Under the pieces are notes generated by a model, which had not been told where the DNA came from, made no database searches, and was given only the letters and a program-made list of their open reading frames with translations. A program made the translations under genes and the position numbers. Shown in pieces: positions 48,573 to 61,430 of a stretch of 64,000 nt of DNA. Source of the stretch: Acytostelium subglobosum LB1 (lineage: Eukaryota; Evosea; Eumycetozoa; Acytosteliales; Acytosteliaceae). The stretch is taken from assembly GCF_000787575.1 (NCBI RefSeq), contig NW_012236492.1:1-64000 (forward strand), in the 5' to 3' direction. Numbering within the stretch: the stretch's first letter is position 1; every line of letters begins with the position of its first letter.

Positions 48573-48882
48573 TGTGGAGAATGAACAGATAATATATCTA
48601 AGTTTAAGAATGACACAACATTGAAAGTAAGTTCAAAAAACGACACTTGTGATGGGTCCTTACACCTGGGTCAAAGCCCAAAGTACAATCGCTTTTGATC
48701 GATTGTTAAGATGGACTGATAGAGTGCACAGATTGAACACAACTCAAAGGAAGAAGAGAGACAATGAGACGATGATGTTTTAGGTTTGTCCAAGGACAAC
48801 AGACAACTGGATAAAATCAACAGTTGCCTGCGTCTTTGAACGCGATCAGAACTTAAATCAGGTTTACTATTAATAGAACAAT

Positions 48883-50402
<1,520 letters not shown>

Positions 50403-50785
50403 TTACTTTGTTGTGTTCTGTAGACAGAGAATAGCAATTGAGTTTGGAAGTAGAGATAGAGAGACATAGAGAGAAAAGATGGTGACGACCAGAGTTCTTG
50501 AACCCAAGTTGACAACGATAAAACATGCTGCGACGAACACAGTCAAGTAGTTTGATAGCGATAACTTGTCGTTGTACACTGTCAATACGCGATTCTCTCC
50601 ACATTTGACTTGAACAGACAGATCCTCTATTTGAATGATCGTGTCTTCCTTGTCAACATTCTCCTTGATCCCATAGGTCACACTATGTCTCTTCAACGAA
50701 TCCTACAACCTACTTCTGCATTCATATACATCAATGAAGTAGTTGGACCATTGGTGTTAGCCAGGAATCGAGATCGATCAATCAT
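50403..50785 (-). CDS. Small membrane protein ORF with probable one-base break
   Basis: The minus-strand frame 50696-50403 encodes KRHSVTYGIKENVDKEDTII followed by two adjacent hydrophobic segments (YLTVFVAACFIVVNLG and TLVVTIFSLYVSLSLL). It has no ATG and is preceded by an in-frame TAG. An ATG at 50785 opens a frame MIDRSRFLANTNGPTTSLMY that reaches the same point one base out of register near 50700-50715. Either a single base is missing in the assembly, or an unrecognised splice event links them, or this is a decayed gene. The first hydrophobic hairpin suggests a membrane-inserted small protein. I do not recognise a family. Confidence 0.35.
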
Positions 50786-50864
50786 TTAGACTGTCAGCTT
50801 CCATGATGGTGAAATGGAAATAGGTGGTTTATTATTAGTTTAACGAATAATAATAATTTAGGTC

Positions 50865-51761
50865 TTAGGATCTTGCCAAAACCTGGATATCACCGTTCTC
50901 CAATACAACATAACGATCAGTATCCTTAATAATCTAAATTATTGATTGATTGATTTGGTGTAAGTGATTGGAACTATCCCATCCAGGCACGATTCCCTGA
51001 TTGTAAGAAATACAAACCTTTTTGTCAAATTGTTGTTGGATTGATTCTTGTACTTTGGCAACCTGGATATTAACAATCTGTTGCTTCAGACTGTCTCTTG
51101 GGATGATGTCACCTGGTTGATGTTGCTTGAGAATGGCGTTGATCTCCTTTCTCCAACTCAATCTCTTGACCTTGATCTTGCCCATCTCGACCATCTCTTC
51201 CTCTGCACATCTCTGCTGTATACTATCCTCTGCATTGTCAATCTGGTTGGTACTGGACTTCCTCTCACCCAACGATCTCAAGAATGACCTCTTCTTGTCC
51301 AGCTCTGCTGCGAGGGCTGGCATTTTGACGGCAAGCTTTGATCTGATCTTCTCCATTCTGGCATCCTTCCTCTGGATCCATCTCTCAATCTTCATTTGCT
51401 TCTTCTCCAGCTCCCTTGCCAATCTACTCTCATGACACTTGTTGGCCTTGCACTCTGGATGACCACAAAGATCTTGATGTTTCCTCTCCAACTTGGCAAT
51501 CTTTCTCAATATCTTTTGTTCAAGTTTTGAGTTTGGATTACCAATATTGTTCTGTTGAGTTGTAGTAGTTTTTGTTGGTGCACTTGGTACTTGATAATAA
51601 TATCCAGTACCTGGAATATATTGTTGATGTTGTTGTTGGATATCAACTTGGTAAACTGCGGGTGGGGCAGATGGATAAGGTTGGACAACATTAACATCAT
51701 TTTTAATACTGTTATTATTGTTAATATTGGTGTTGGTATCAATGTCAATTTCGTATGTCAT
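50865..51761 (-). CDS. Coiled-coil protein of unknown function
   Basis: Two exons (51761-51018 and 50933-50865) join in phase 0 to 270 residues. The first 75 residues are low complexity (Asn/Thr-rich, then YPSAPPAVYQVD and Gln/Tyr/Pro), a disordered tail. A strongly charged helical region follows (KLEQKILRKIAKLERKH, LARELEKKQMKIERWIQRKD), with a possible small Cys/His pocket LCGHPECKANKCHESR. Paired segments such as AEEEMVEMGKIKVKRLSWRK and IIPRDSLKQQIVN come next. The short last exon supplies IIKDTDRYVVLENGDIQVLA. Membrane segments are absent. The YPSAPP motif could be a late-domain or WW/UEV-type ligand, which is speculation. Convergent or tandem context gives no further clue. Confidence 0.7.
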
Positions 51762-52279
51762 TTTAGATATGGTAATTAATAAATATTTAATGGTAGTTAG
51801 ATGTTAATTATTATTTCTTTGTTAGTTTGATTGTTTGTGGAATGTTTTATTACTAATGATATGTGAGGTCTATTTATAAATAATGTATCCCAGGTGACTG
51901 TTGGCTAATCGCTTGGAATCCCAAAAACAAGTGATTATCACTTTGACCCCAGAGACCGGGTTTGTCTTGAGACTTTGTGATGATCATGTGTCGGTCTGAA
52001 GTTTTCCCCCACCGACACACTCATACACACACGACGAGACTCCCTGAACACTTGGCTCCACCCAACAACAAACACTCACTGAATGGTCAGAAGATGTAAT
52101 TGGAGTTATAATGATGTAACTCTATCACTGAACATGTCCATGGAATCAGCACTGAATGTGTGTTTGATGGAAGGAAGATTGGAAGGAAGATGATTGATTA
52201 CTAAAGATGGCATAGAGTTTATTTATTATCCTCTATAACCTAGTCTCTTTCTCTACACATCAAGGGAAGGGTTGAGCGC
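51762..52279. other. Intergenic region
   Basis: 518 bp between two minus-strand genes: upstream of the coiled-coil gene (AT-rich, ATTTATAAATAATG near 51875-51890) and downstream of RPS19. A TGATCATGTG and CACCGACACACTC patch is present. No gene seen. Confidence 0.45.
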
Positions 52280-52735
52280 TTAGTTCTTGATTCCGTGCTT
52301 CAAGTTGTACACCTGCTTGGCAATACGGTCGAGATCACGACGACCAGTGGAGGTGATTCTGCGTCCACCCTTGACGGCATCGGTCTCGATGACCTTCAGA
52401 GCGGTCAGCTGCTTCAATGCGTAACGGATGAGACCACCGTTGGCAATGTGGAAGTGGTTTGGACGGACACCATCACGTCTGTTGCCACCGAAAACCTTTC
52501 TGTAGCACTCAACACCATCACCGTGACGGAGGTAGACCTTACGGGCCAGGACGGCGATTCTAACGTAAAGCCAGTCTGGGTTGATGGGTGGGAGCTCCTT
52601 GTGAGTGGCAGTCTTGACGATATCGACCCAACGTGGAACGTGGACACGTCCAGTTCTCTTCAAGAACTTGGCGTAGTGGGCAATGAAGTCTTGTGGGGCA
52701 ACATCCTTAACAGTTACACTTTGCATGGTGGCCAT
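52280..52735 (-). CDS. rps19: 40S ribosomal protein S19 (eS19)
   Basis: A single intronless frame of 151 residues matches eS19 end to end: SVTVKDVAPQDFIAHYAKFL, VHVPRWVDIVKTATHKELPP, DWLYVRIAVLARKVYLRHG, VFGGNRRDGVRPNHF, IRYALKQLTALKVIE and the basic GGRRITSTGRRDLDRIAKQV. It is part of the head of the 40S subunit, needed for pre-rRNA processing. Codon use is strongly biased to C/G-ending codons, as expected for a highly expressed gene, and the antisense frame of 166 codons is a by-product. Length is typical (145-155 residues). Confidence 0.97.
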   Translation of the reverse strand: MATMQSVTVKDVAPQDFIAHYAKFLKRTGRVHVPRWVDIVKTATHKELPPINPDWLYVRIAVLARKVYLRHGDGVECYRKVFGGNRRDGVRPNHFHIANGGLIRYALKQLTALKVIETDAVKGGRRITSTGRRDLDRIAKQVYNLKHGIKN

Positions 52736-54093
52736 CTATATATTATCAAATTTATGATGTATCGCATAATGTTGTTTCATTTCATTGATCGTTGATTGAT
52801 TGTTTGAATGAATGTGCGAGGATTATGTTTGTTAGAATAATTGTCGTCACGATCTTTAGGGTGATGTGATGAATGTTGGATGATTGACGATGAATTATTG
52901 ATGATTGATGCTGTGAATAAGTTGGATTGATCGAGCGTCTTCTGTCTTGTCACTATTGTCAATGAGTTCGCGTCACATCGACTGGCAACATATCATCTAT
53001 CTGTCGTGAATGTTTGATCAGATCAAAGTCTCCAAATCCTTCATGACATATCATCACTGATAACCATTGATTGTCATTGATGTCGTGGTTGGTCATGATC
53101 TTGGCATTCATTAATTGACAAACAGTCGCTCACTTGATCGCTCTCTCGCATTATTGTTTCTCGCAAGTATACATATTCTCTGCTTGTTGTTGGCTGCTGT
53201 TGTTGTTGTGATGTTGATTGAATTGAGTTGCCTGTATGATATGATATTCACCTTGTATATGCTGTTCTATCACTCAGAGTATGTACGAGAAAGTGAGACA
53301 TAGTTGTTGACAGACCCTCGAAATCATCAAACTCAGACTCTGTCTAACACACGCATTCTTGAAAATAAAAAAAAATAAATCAACTAATCTTATACAAACT
53401 TATGTAACTAAATTTACATAATAATTACACAAACATCAACACTAGTTTGATTATTTTTGAATTGAATTTATTTTTAAAAAGCGATTCTCACTACACTTGA
53501 CGAAATGTGTGAGAGGTGCAGGAATGAGTGGGATGCCTCTGGCGAAGATGAATGAAGACACTTGACTTTGATTTGTTTTACAGGATTCACCATCATACTA
53601 GCTAGGTAGGTCACAGATACATGTACATTATTCATTCATTCATTCATTCATTCATCATCAATTTATGTTTGATTATGAGTGTCGATGTTGATGATGATGA
53701 TAATTAGGACAAAGCGATAACAAGAAGCGACTAGTGTATCTCGATGTTGGAAATATGGACTCATTATCACAGTTGGTCAATTGTAGATAACTATGTTAGC
53801 CGATCGTCTAACATATGGAGTTGTACCGGTGAATCATATGTTGGTGGAGATGATCAAACAGTTTGGTGTGATAGGATCGACAAAGATGACAATGATGTGG
53901 ATAGTGACTATATCGACCGACAATGACGATGACGACAACGACAACTAGAAATATCAAGACAAACACACTACAAACATCGATGGATTCATGAATGAATGAA
54001 TGAATGATGATTGATTAAAAAAGACAAGACAAAATAAGACAAGATTACTAATCAATCAATCAATCAACCACAACAACATTATAGATTTAGAAA
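52736..54093. other. Divergent promoter region RPS19 / RPL21
   Basis: 1.36 kb lies head to head between two ribosomal protein genes. It is AT-rich with ATTCATTC runs at 53625-53655 and an ATCAATCAATCAATCAACC stretch before RPL21. Short frames near 53509 and 53704-53930 contain stops or lack start codons, and I do not support them. The last 30 bases before RPL21 (ACATTATAG then ATTTAG) could be the end of a leader intron. Confidence 0.45.
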
Positions 54094-54585
54094 ATGACTC
54101 ACTCATACGGTCAACGCGCAGGTACCAGACACAAGTTCGCTCGTGGATTCAGAAACCATGGTATTCTCAAGACCACCACCTTCTTGAGAACCTACCGTCT
54201 TGGAGACATCGTTGATGTCAAGACCACCGGTAACGTCCACAAGGGTATGCCACACAAGTACTACCACGGCCGTACTGGTCGCGTCTGGAACGTCACCCCA
54301 CGCTCAGTTGGAATCGTCCTCAACAAGCGTGTCGGTCCACGTTACATCGCCAAGAAGATCCACGTCCGCATTGAGCACGTCCGCCCATCCAACTCGATGG
54401 CCGCCACCAAGAAGGCCATCGCCGAGCGCAAGGCTGCTTTCCAGAAGGCCATCGCTGCCCGCAAGGCTGGCAAGACCGTCGTTCTCCCAATTCTCCCAGT
54501 CCCACCCAAGACCGGCTTCTTTGTCAACCCAAGAGACTCTGAGCTCCAGACCATCACCCCACTCAGATACGAGTTGCTCCTCTAA
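54094..54585 (+). CDS. rpl21: 60S ribosomal protein L21 (eL21)
   Basis: One uninterrupted frame encodes 163 residues, the normal length of eL21 (about 160). Typical segments are THSYGQRAGTRHKFARGFRN, LGDIVDVKTTGNVHKGMPHK, YYHGRTGRVWNVTPRSVGIV, VRIEHVRPSNS and the C-terminal LRYELLL. It binds 25S rRNA in the central protuberance region of the 60S subunit. Codon bias is very strong (C-ending), which produces shadow frames on both strands. It lies 1.36 kb from RPS19 in divergent orientation, so the two could share upstream elements. Confidence 0.97.
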   Translation: MTHSYGQRAGTRHKFARGFRNHGILKTTTFLRTYRLGDIVDVKTTGNVHKGMPHKYYHGRTGRVWNVTPRSVGIVLNKRVGPRYIAKKIHVRIEHVRPSNSMAATKKAIAERKAAFQKAIAARKAGKTVVLPILPVPPKTGFFVNPRDSELQTITPLRYELLL

Positions 54586-54876
54586 GAGTATTTGCAATCT
54601 CTCTATTCCAGACGACTGCTTACACTCCTTGGTCATTTTATAATAAAATAAGTCTAGCTACGCTTTAATCAATGACTGCCAGTGTGTCTCCATCGTCATC
54701 CGCCTCGTGGCGACCTTGAATGTCCACGCACGCAACAGGTGGTTGGTTGAACATCCACTTTTAAAATGAAGGGGGTACCCTTCACTTTATCTTTAACTTT
54801 GTGAATGTTTGGTTGAAGGATAGAGATAGAGATAACACTGTACATACATACATACATTTATACATACATACAATCA

Positions 54877-57800
54877 ATGGAGAATATACTCAACTTTGGA
54901 TCAAACAACTTTGAAGTCAAGTTGTTGGATCAACTCATAGACAATCAGAATGTATGTTGATGCCAACTCACTCACTCATTCAATGACTAACCATACGTCT
55001 GAAATCAGGAAGCCAAAGTAGGAGCTGTATTACAACAGTTTATTAATCATCCTCAAGCTTGGACACGTATTAATACAATACTTGCTGGATCGACTAATGA
55101 GAAGTCATTGTTCTTTGCACTTACAATATTGGAACAAGTGATTAGACGTCAATGGACAAGTCTGGCACCACAAGAGCGCCATCCAATCTTGAACCAATTG
55201 TTGACCATTGTAAACATTGCACCGTCTGCCAATCCAGCCACCCCCAGTGCTCTGGTACGCAAGAAGACCAACTCATTGGTGGCACAGTGCATCGTGAAGG
55301 AGCATCCAAACTGGCAACAGTTCATTGGTGTGATTGTGGCGGCTGGCTCGAGACCCGAGTGTTTGGAGTCACTATTGCAAATCATTCGCGAACTGGCACT
55401 GCACTACAAGCGCAACATTACATCCATGTTCACACTAGATGCCGAGGCACTACGCTTGCAGCGATCAATCTTTGGCGACCTCTTTGGACGTTGTCGCCAG
55501 GTGGCCGCCAATGCAGGTGCGCCACAGCCATTGGTCAGCGAGGCACTTACTGCCATGTCGGAGCAGTTCGAGTTGGTTGACTCCAACGCACTTTATGAGT
55601 CGTTCAATCTGGTGGTCGAGCGCATCAGTGCCACGCCTGCACATCGCGGCACATGCACACTCATCCTTATTGAGTTTATCAATGCATTGGCACCAGATAC
55701 ACAATCTGAAGCGATCAGCACCTTCTTCAAGGCTATCGTTGGTACACTCAATCAATTCATACCGGCGAGCTTCAAGCAGGTCAATGGATTCTATGTCAAC
55801 AATGGAATTCTTTGCACCAACATTGTCACATTGCTCACATCGACCATTCGCAAGTTCTTCGGCACACTCCACACATCCTGTCCAGATGCCGTACTTGTTG
55901 CCGACCGTCACATCATCCTCATGAGTTGGATCAATGATCAAAGCATCTCACAATCATGTTTAGACTATTGGACATTCAAGGTAAGTCTCGGTCGACATGT
56001 CGTCGTCTCATTCACTCATTCACTCACTCAATCAATCATCCAAACATTGTTACATTCAATAGTTTGACAGTTTGAATGAAGCACGCCAGCAGAAACAACA
56101 GACGGTATTTGATGCAACACCTTTGGTCGAACCAATCAGCAGGTCGTTGTACAAGATGTTGAAGAATCAAGATCGCGAGCTGATTGAGACAAGAGAGAAT
56201 GGGGCAGAGAGAGGAATACTATATCGTCTTACAAGGGATTCAACAGATGACGACTGGATCACAATGTCCCAAATAATCCAGCCATGTTTGAAGTCACTCC
56301 TTCTCAACTACTCCGCATTGGCCTACAACTCCTTCATCCAGAAGTTGACCAAGATTACATCAGTAAGTGATCACATATCCCAGACTCAATCGCTCGCCCC
56401 TTGCTCACTCAATCACCAACAACAGAAACAAGAGTACTTTGCACCAAGTAAGTTTAGCTCAGCAATATGGTGCGTTGGAGTGTGTCTGGATTATGGTAGA
56501 TCAAATGGCGATGTGGACGGATTGGTTAGTAGCGTGTATAATTTCAAAGACCCATTTGGTGGACAGTACGCCAGCTTGGTGGCAATGGCCGTACTCTATA
56601 CTATACAGAATGCCAAGAGATATCTTGCGACACCAGATGTTAAAGTGACACCTATCATTCAGCTACTACTCGAATGGATCAAATCTGGTGATGAGAAATC
56701 AGCCATCGTTGAAATAAGCATCTACACACTATTGACAGTGATCAATGTTCGATCAGGTCAACTAGTCATGGACTTTCCAGACCTACACATCACACTTAAT
56801 CAGATGCTTGGTCTGTCCAATCTAAACAAGTCACACGTACGTATTGATCAATCATTCAATCAATCGACATGGTACTAAAATATTACATCACATCACAGAG
56901 AATGATTATATATGAATGCATTGGCACCTACTTCCATTCATTTGGAGTTGTAAATAGAGAATTACCAGCGTCCTACTTGGCGCTCATCACAGAACCTTTG
57001 GGCCAAATCGTAATTATCATTGTGATCATCCAGATCAAGGCAATCCATACTCGCTCGCTCACTCACTCACAATCAATTAATCATTCCAACCATTCCAGTT
57101 GTTCTCCAAGAGATTGGAAACACATGGCTTGAATGAATGGTCAAACAATGTCAATAGCATACTTCAATATAATACATCATTGTCAAAGTCTGCCAAGTTG
57201 CCGATCTATTCATCACAGCTCATTTCAATCTCTGGCCATTTGCTTGAACTTTATCGATGGAGTAATCAAGCCTCCAACGATGCATCATATCTTGGTCAAC
57301 AAATAAGTTTGAAGAAGAATATTATAGAGATACTAGAGAGTTGCCTCAATCAAAATGCCGAGGTTGGACGACTGCCACAGCAAAAGATCGATGCCATTGT
57401 CAATGGAGTAGTTGTCCCTTTGCTTGGACTACTCACCAACGATCCACATACCTCATCACCAGCATTCATCAGTCAAATCCTGCCCAAGATACTCCAATTC
57501 CTCAGTGTACTGCTGTCCAATGACAACCTGGTCCGCGCACTCAGCTCGACGATGAGCCCATCAGTGATCAAATACTTTGTGTCACTTATCTACAAGTCAT
57601 CGGCACAGCAGCAACAGGCCATTTGTAGCAAGTTGTGGACATTGATGGAGGTCATTGTGTCTGGACCGGCGGCGGCACTGATGGACGAGGAGCTCTTTGG
57701 AGGCTATCTGACATTGGCTGAGAGCTGTCTACGTAGTACAAGCTCAGACATTCACAGTGGAGCACTACAATCAGTGTCATCATTCTTTGTAGCTTTCAAC

Positions 57801-58311
57801 AAGAGTGTTCATCGTCTTCAGATATTCGTATCAATGAAGAATCAGTTCATCAAGTTATTAATGATCTTGGCATTGAATCCAGAGTACAACACATGTAAGT
57901 CATTCAGTCAATCAGCCAGTCATTCAGTCATAGTGTTCGCTAACATGGACATATTACTTCATTGCCCCGTGGCGAGCAGCCCAAGACAAACTTAGTCAAA
58001 CATTATATGAACTCATGGATATGTCCAAGAATGATGGAATCGATGTGAAGGATGGTGTAGGAATGTTGATCAGAGGTGATGCACAACAACTACGTGATTT
58101 CTTTGAGTAAGTATCATACAAACTCGAACGAACCAATCATTGTAATCTAACAATTGGACACCAATCAATCAATCAATCAATCAATCAAACGATCAATGTG
58201 ACATTATCAATATTTAGAGTTATCAGAAGACATCATTATGATAGCTTTGATGTATTCGACCAGACATTGAAGAGATTCCTTGCCACCACATCAATGACTA
58301 CCACTGGATAG
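54877..58311 (+). CDS. CRM1/exportin-1-like karyopherin, divergent
   Basis: Eight exons (54877-54951, 55009-55980, 56063-56362, 56426-56836, 56899-57009, 57099-57894, 57977-58106, 58218-58311) give about 962 residues. The N-terminus has an importin-beta-type signature: FINHPQAWTRINTILAG, SLFFALTILEQVIRRQWTSL, resembling the CRM1 stretch after its first HEAT repeats. The rest is all-helical with weaker resemblance (SCLDYWTFK; SAIWCVGVCLDYG at the place where CRM1 has LCWAIGSIS). The protein is roughly 100 residues shorter than CRM1 and the conserved CRIME and NES-groove sequences are not obvious. I infer a RanGTP-binding transport receptor; cargo is unknown. The exon 6/7 junction (acceptor GCGAG at 57976) is chosen by phase only. 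Confidence 0.75.
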
Positions 58312-58992
58312 TTCTAATGTTCATTGCCCTCGTTCCAGTGACCAAGTCATGGAAATCTCCATCATTTGATCAACACATCATCATCTGATCGTGTGTGGTG
58401 TGTTGTGGTGTGGTGAAGTCGGATGTCTGTCCTGGACATCACTCAACATCAACCCTTACACACACACATACACACACATAACGTATCTGATTGAACGATA
58501 TCAGATGTCACATCAACAATAGATAGATAGATAGATAGAGAATTTATTAATAGTTGTTCGTAAACAACCACTTGTATGTCTTTCTCATTGTCAGTCACTC
58601 GTTTCATTGCACAAAGAGTCATGCAGGTAGGGTAGACTACATCCTTTTGATACATACACTCACCTACCATCGATGAATGCCTCTCACCAGTCCATCCATG
58701 GATGGTGATGTGCACTACTACCAAGTGCCGTTCATGGGTTAGGTGGGTGGTATCATTGACAATCGATTGTAAGATGATTGATATCATTGGTTGTTTGTGG
58801 AGTTCATTCTACATTGTTTCATACAGACCTTAGATAATTGATTGATTGATTCATTCAATCTCCAATTTATCATACACTAATTTCACATCTATTACTACTA
58901 CTATTACTACTACAACTACTACAAGTTATTACAGGGTCAATCTTTCAACTAAGCAGGGATAACATTTAATTGGATAATATATTATTGGAACA
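58312..58992. other. Intergenic region
   Basis: 681 bp between two plus-strand genes with a CACACATA run (58457-58480), an ATAGATAG run (58521-58540) and ACTACTATTACTACT before 58993. A minus-strand frame at 58449-58787 begins with ATG, but its composition follows these repeats, so it is not annotated. Confidence 0.45.
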
Positions 58993-60709
58993 ATGGTCTT
59001 TCCAAAGTCACCAAAATGTCTTGGATTACCTGGCGATAATATTATTGGCGATGGCTTGGTGGAGGATGATTTTTATGATATGGATTCAGGATTCTATCTC
59101 CCATATGAGGTCACTTTATATATATTCTCTTATTTAGATTGTATGTGTTTATTCAATCAATCAATCAATCAGAATTACCTAACTAATCAATCAATCAATC
59201 AATCAATGATTAATAGTCGCTGATATATGTATTTTAAGATTAGTATCAAAGAAGTTCTTGAGGATATCATCAGAGTATTCATTATGGAGAATGTTCACAA
59301 TTAGACTTCAAACAAATAATAAGCCACCACCTAGAGTATGTCATACTGCTGTGGTACACAACAACAGAATGTATATATATGGTGGACACTTGCCGGACAG
59401 TCATACATTTATCAGAGAAGTAAAGAGTGATCTCCATGAATATAACTTTGGTATGTTGTTATTATTGCCATCGAACATTCATCATCACTCACTCATTCCC
59501 CAAACATTCAGAGACAAGAAGATGGAAAATGAAGACTACTAATGGTGTACCATTACCGGCAAAGACTGAGCATAGTTCGGTGGTGTATCAAGATTCCATG
59601 TATATCTTTGGAGGATACTCTGGTCCTCAGACATATTTGGATGTATCGATTTATAAGTTGGACTTGGAAACATTCGAAGGAAAGTCAATACAGGGTAAAG
59701 GTGCAATTCCCACTGGTCGTTCAGCACATTGTGCCTGTGTCTGGAATCACTACATGTATATATTCGGTGGATGGGATGGTACTGAGTCAAACAACTCTTT
59801 CTTCCGTTTCAACTTTTGTAAGTTCCCCTGCAGTCCCCTCCAAGCCAACCCGACATTGCTAACATATATTATAATCAAGTGACTGAGGAGTGGAGTAGAG
59901 TACCCGCCAAGGGTACACCACCACCATGCATTCGATCACATAGTTGCGTACTGTTTGATAACTCATTGTATATCATTGGTGGTTATGGCCCTGATGGCCA
60001 CACAGAGTTCCCATACAGCTACGACTTGCTCAACGATCAATGGATGCCATTGATGGATAATCGCGATGGACCTTGCTCACGATCACGTTTGAGGACAGTT
60101 GTCTATGACAACAATCTCTGGTGTGTAGGCGGTTGGGATCGATCGGCATACTACAACGATCTGTGGAGTTATAGCTTTGAGACCCGCAAGTGGACCAAGA
60201 TCAATCCCTACTTTGATCTAAAGGGCATTGGTCAGTATTCATTGGTGACTCATAAGAATCAATTGTATATATATGGTGGCTACAATCCTACAACCAGCTC
60301 ACCACAGCCAAATCTATACACATACATGGTTGGCAATCCATCATTAGATCGAGCAGTTAGTGATGTCGCACCAATACCCGATGGTAATGATCAGTCATCA
60401 TTGGTCGGTGGCACATCAACAACATCATCATCCAAAGATGAGTCATTGTTATCAAGTCCGAACTTGAGTGGTGACGGTTGTGCCACAACATCAACGACAA
60501 CAACCACATCATCCAATCGACCAAGTAAGCCACCAATGATGGTCAAATCAGATAGTATATTGTCGATGCTTGAGGGCTTCTCCTACCCCTCTAGTGAATG
60601 TGATGATCTTGACCAAGTGATGAATGACAACCTTGTCGTAGTCGACATTGGTAATGACAATAATTGTGGAAGTGTGTCACCATCTGCATCAGGAGTTCCA
60701 ACTCAATGA
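58993..60709 (+). CDS. F-box-like Kelch-repeat protein
   Basis: Four exons (58993-59140, 59217-59450, 59512-59817, 59880-60709) join in frame to 505 residues. Residues about 35-80 look like an F-box (LPYEVTLYIFSYLD, LVSKKFLRISSEYSLWRMF), completed at the first junction. Then come about five Kelch units, each with a paired Gly-Gly and a following Tyr/Trp: RMYIYGGHLPDSHTF, SMYIFGGYSGPQTY, YMYIFGGWDGTES, SLYIIGGYGPDGH, NLWCVGGWDRSAYYNDLWSY and QLYIYGGYNPTTSS, making a beta-propeller. A Ser/Thr-rich C-terminal tail of about 130 residues follows. Such proteins usually serve as SCF substrate receptors; F-box identification is moderate, Kelch is certain. It is convergent with the GTPase-like gene 119 bp downstream. 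Confidence 0.88.
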
Positions 60710-60828
60710 TGAACATGGACAATTAGCAATTAAAGTTATCCGATCTTATACAATGAATAATGTTTGATGACGACGACGATGAGGATGGATTGTTTGACCA
60801 ACCTGGATGTTGTTGGCAACTATGTTTG

Positions 60829-61430
60829 TTAACAAATAATACAGAGAGAGGGCTTTGGTTTTGATCTCTGTTCCAGTAAGGTCTTAGCACCTGGGATGAT
60901 AATATTGTCTTTCAAGTGATCAAATTGGAGATCTGGACAATCCAACTTGCCCCCATATATGATTTGTTTGGACTTGTTGCAGACTCGATCTATAATGTCA
61001 ATATAATTCTTTTGATACGTATCAGTAGTGTCTGTTGTTGGACAGCCTATTGATAAGATATACAAAAGAGGCTTCTTTCTAACCTGATGATCCACTTGTG
61101 GATAATACTTTGTGATGTAGGTAAAGGTAAGATCTCATGTTTGGTCAGTCCGCTTGCATCTTCAGAGTGGTTGTTACCTGATTTAGCATTTGTTCCAGAG
61201 AGGCCTCCACCTGGGGATTGAAGCATAGAAGAATGATATCGGCATCGATGAGTGTAGTTTGACACTTGGGGAAGGTAGTTATCAACTTGTGTTGTGTCGA
61301 CCAATGTGATGTCATACACCTTTTCATCCACTGTAAGCTTGTGACTTTGCTCAATGTATTCCACAGACCTCGTCAATCCAATTTCTCCAATGATCACCAC
61401 TTTGATTGGTGCCACTTCAGGTCCTCTCAT
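60829..61430 (-). CDS. Rho-like small GTPase with degenerate nucleotide motifs
   Basis: Exons 61430-61178 and 61107-60829 give about 176 residues if one base of a CCCC run (GGGG at 61268-61271 on the plus strand) is extra. Order: IKVVIIGEIGLTRSVEYI where a P-loop should be, LVDTTQVDNYLPKCQTTLID in place of DTAGQ and switch II, ADIILLCFNP typical of Rho strand beta-4, then YYPQVDHQVRKKPLLYILSIG like the Rho WYPEV segment, and GAKTLLEQRSKPKPSLCIIC, whose last four residues form a possible CaaX prenylation box. The conserved GK(S/T), DTAG and (T/N)KxD residues are missing, so GTP binding is doubtful. It may be a membrane-anchored pseudo-GTPase, or a decaying Rac paralogue. The frame break is in a homopolymer and might be an assembly error. 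Confidence 0.6.

Noticed and set aside
53500-53940. Possible small gene between the two ribosomal protein genes
   Set aside because: Fragments such as RLVYLDVGNMDSLSQLV look coding, but no start codon or splice path links them without stops.
58449-58787. Minus-strand frame of 112 codons
   Set aside because: Composition is driven by CACACATA and ATAGATAG repeats, and it lies between two well-defined plus-strand genes.
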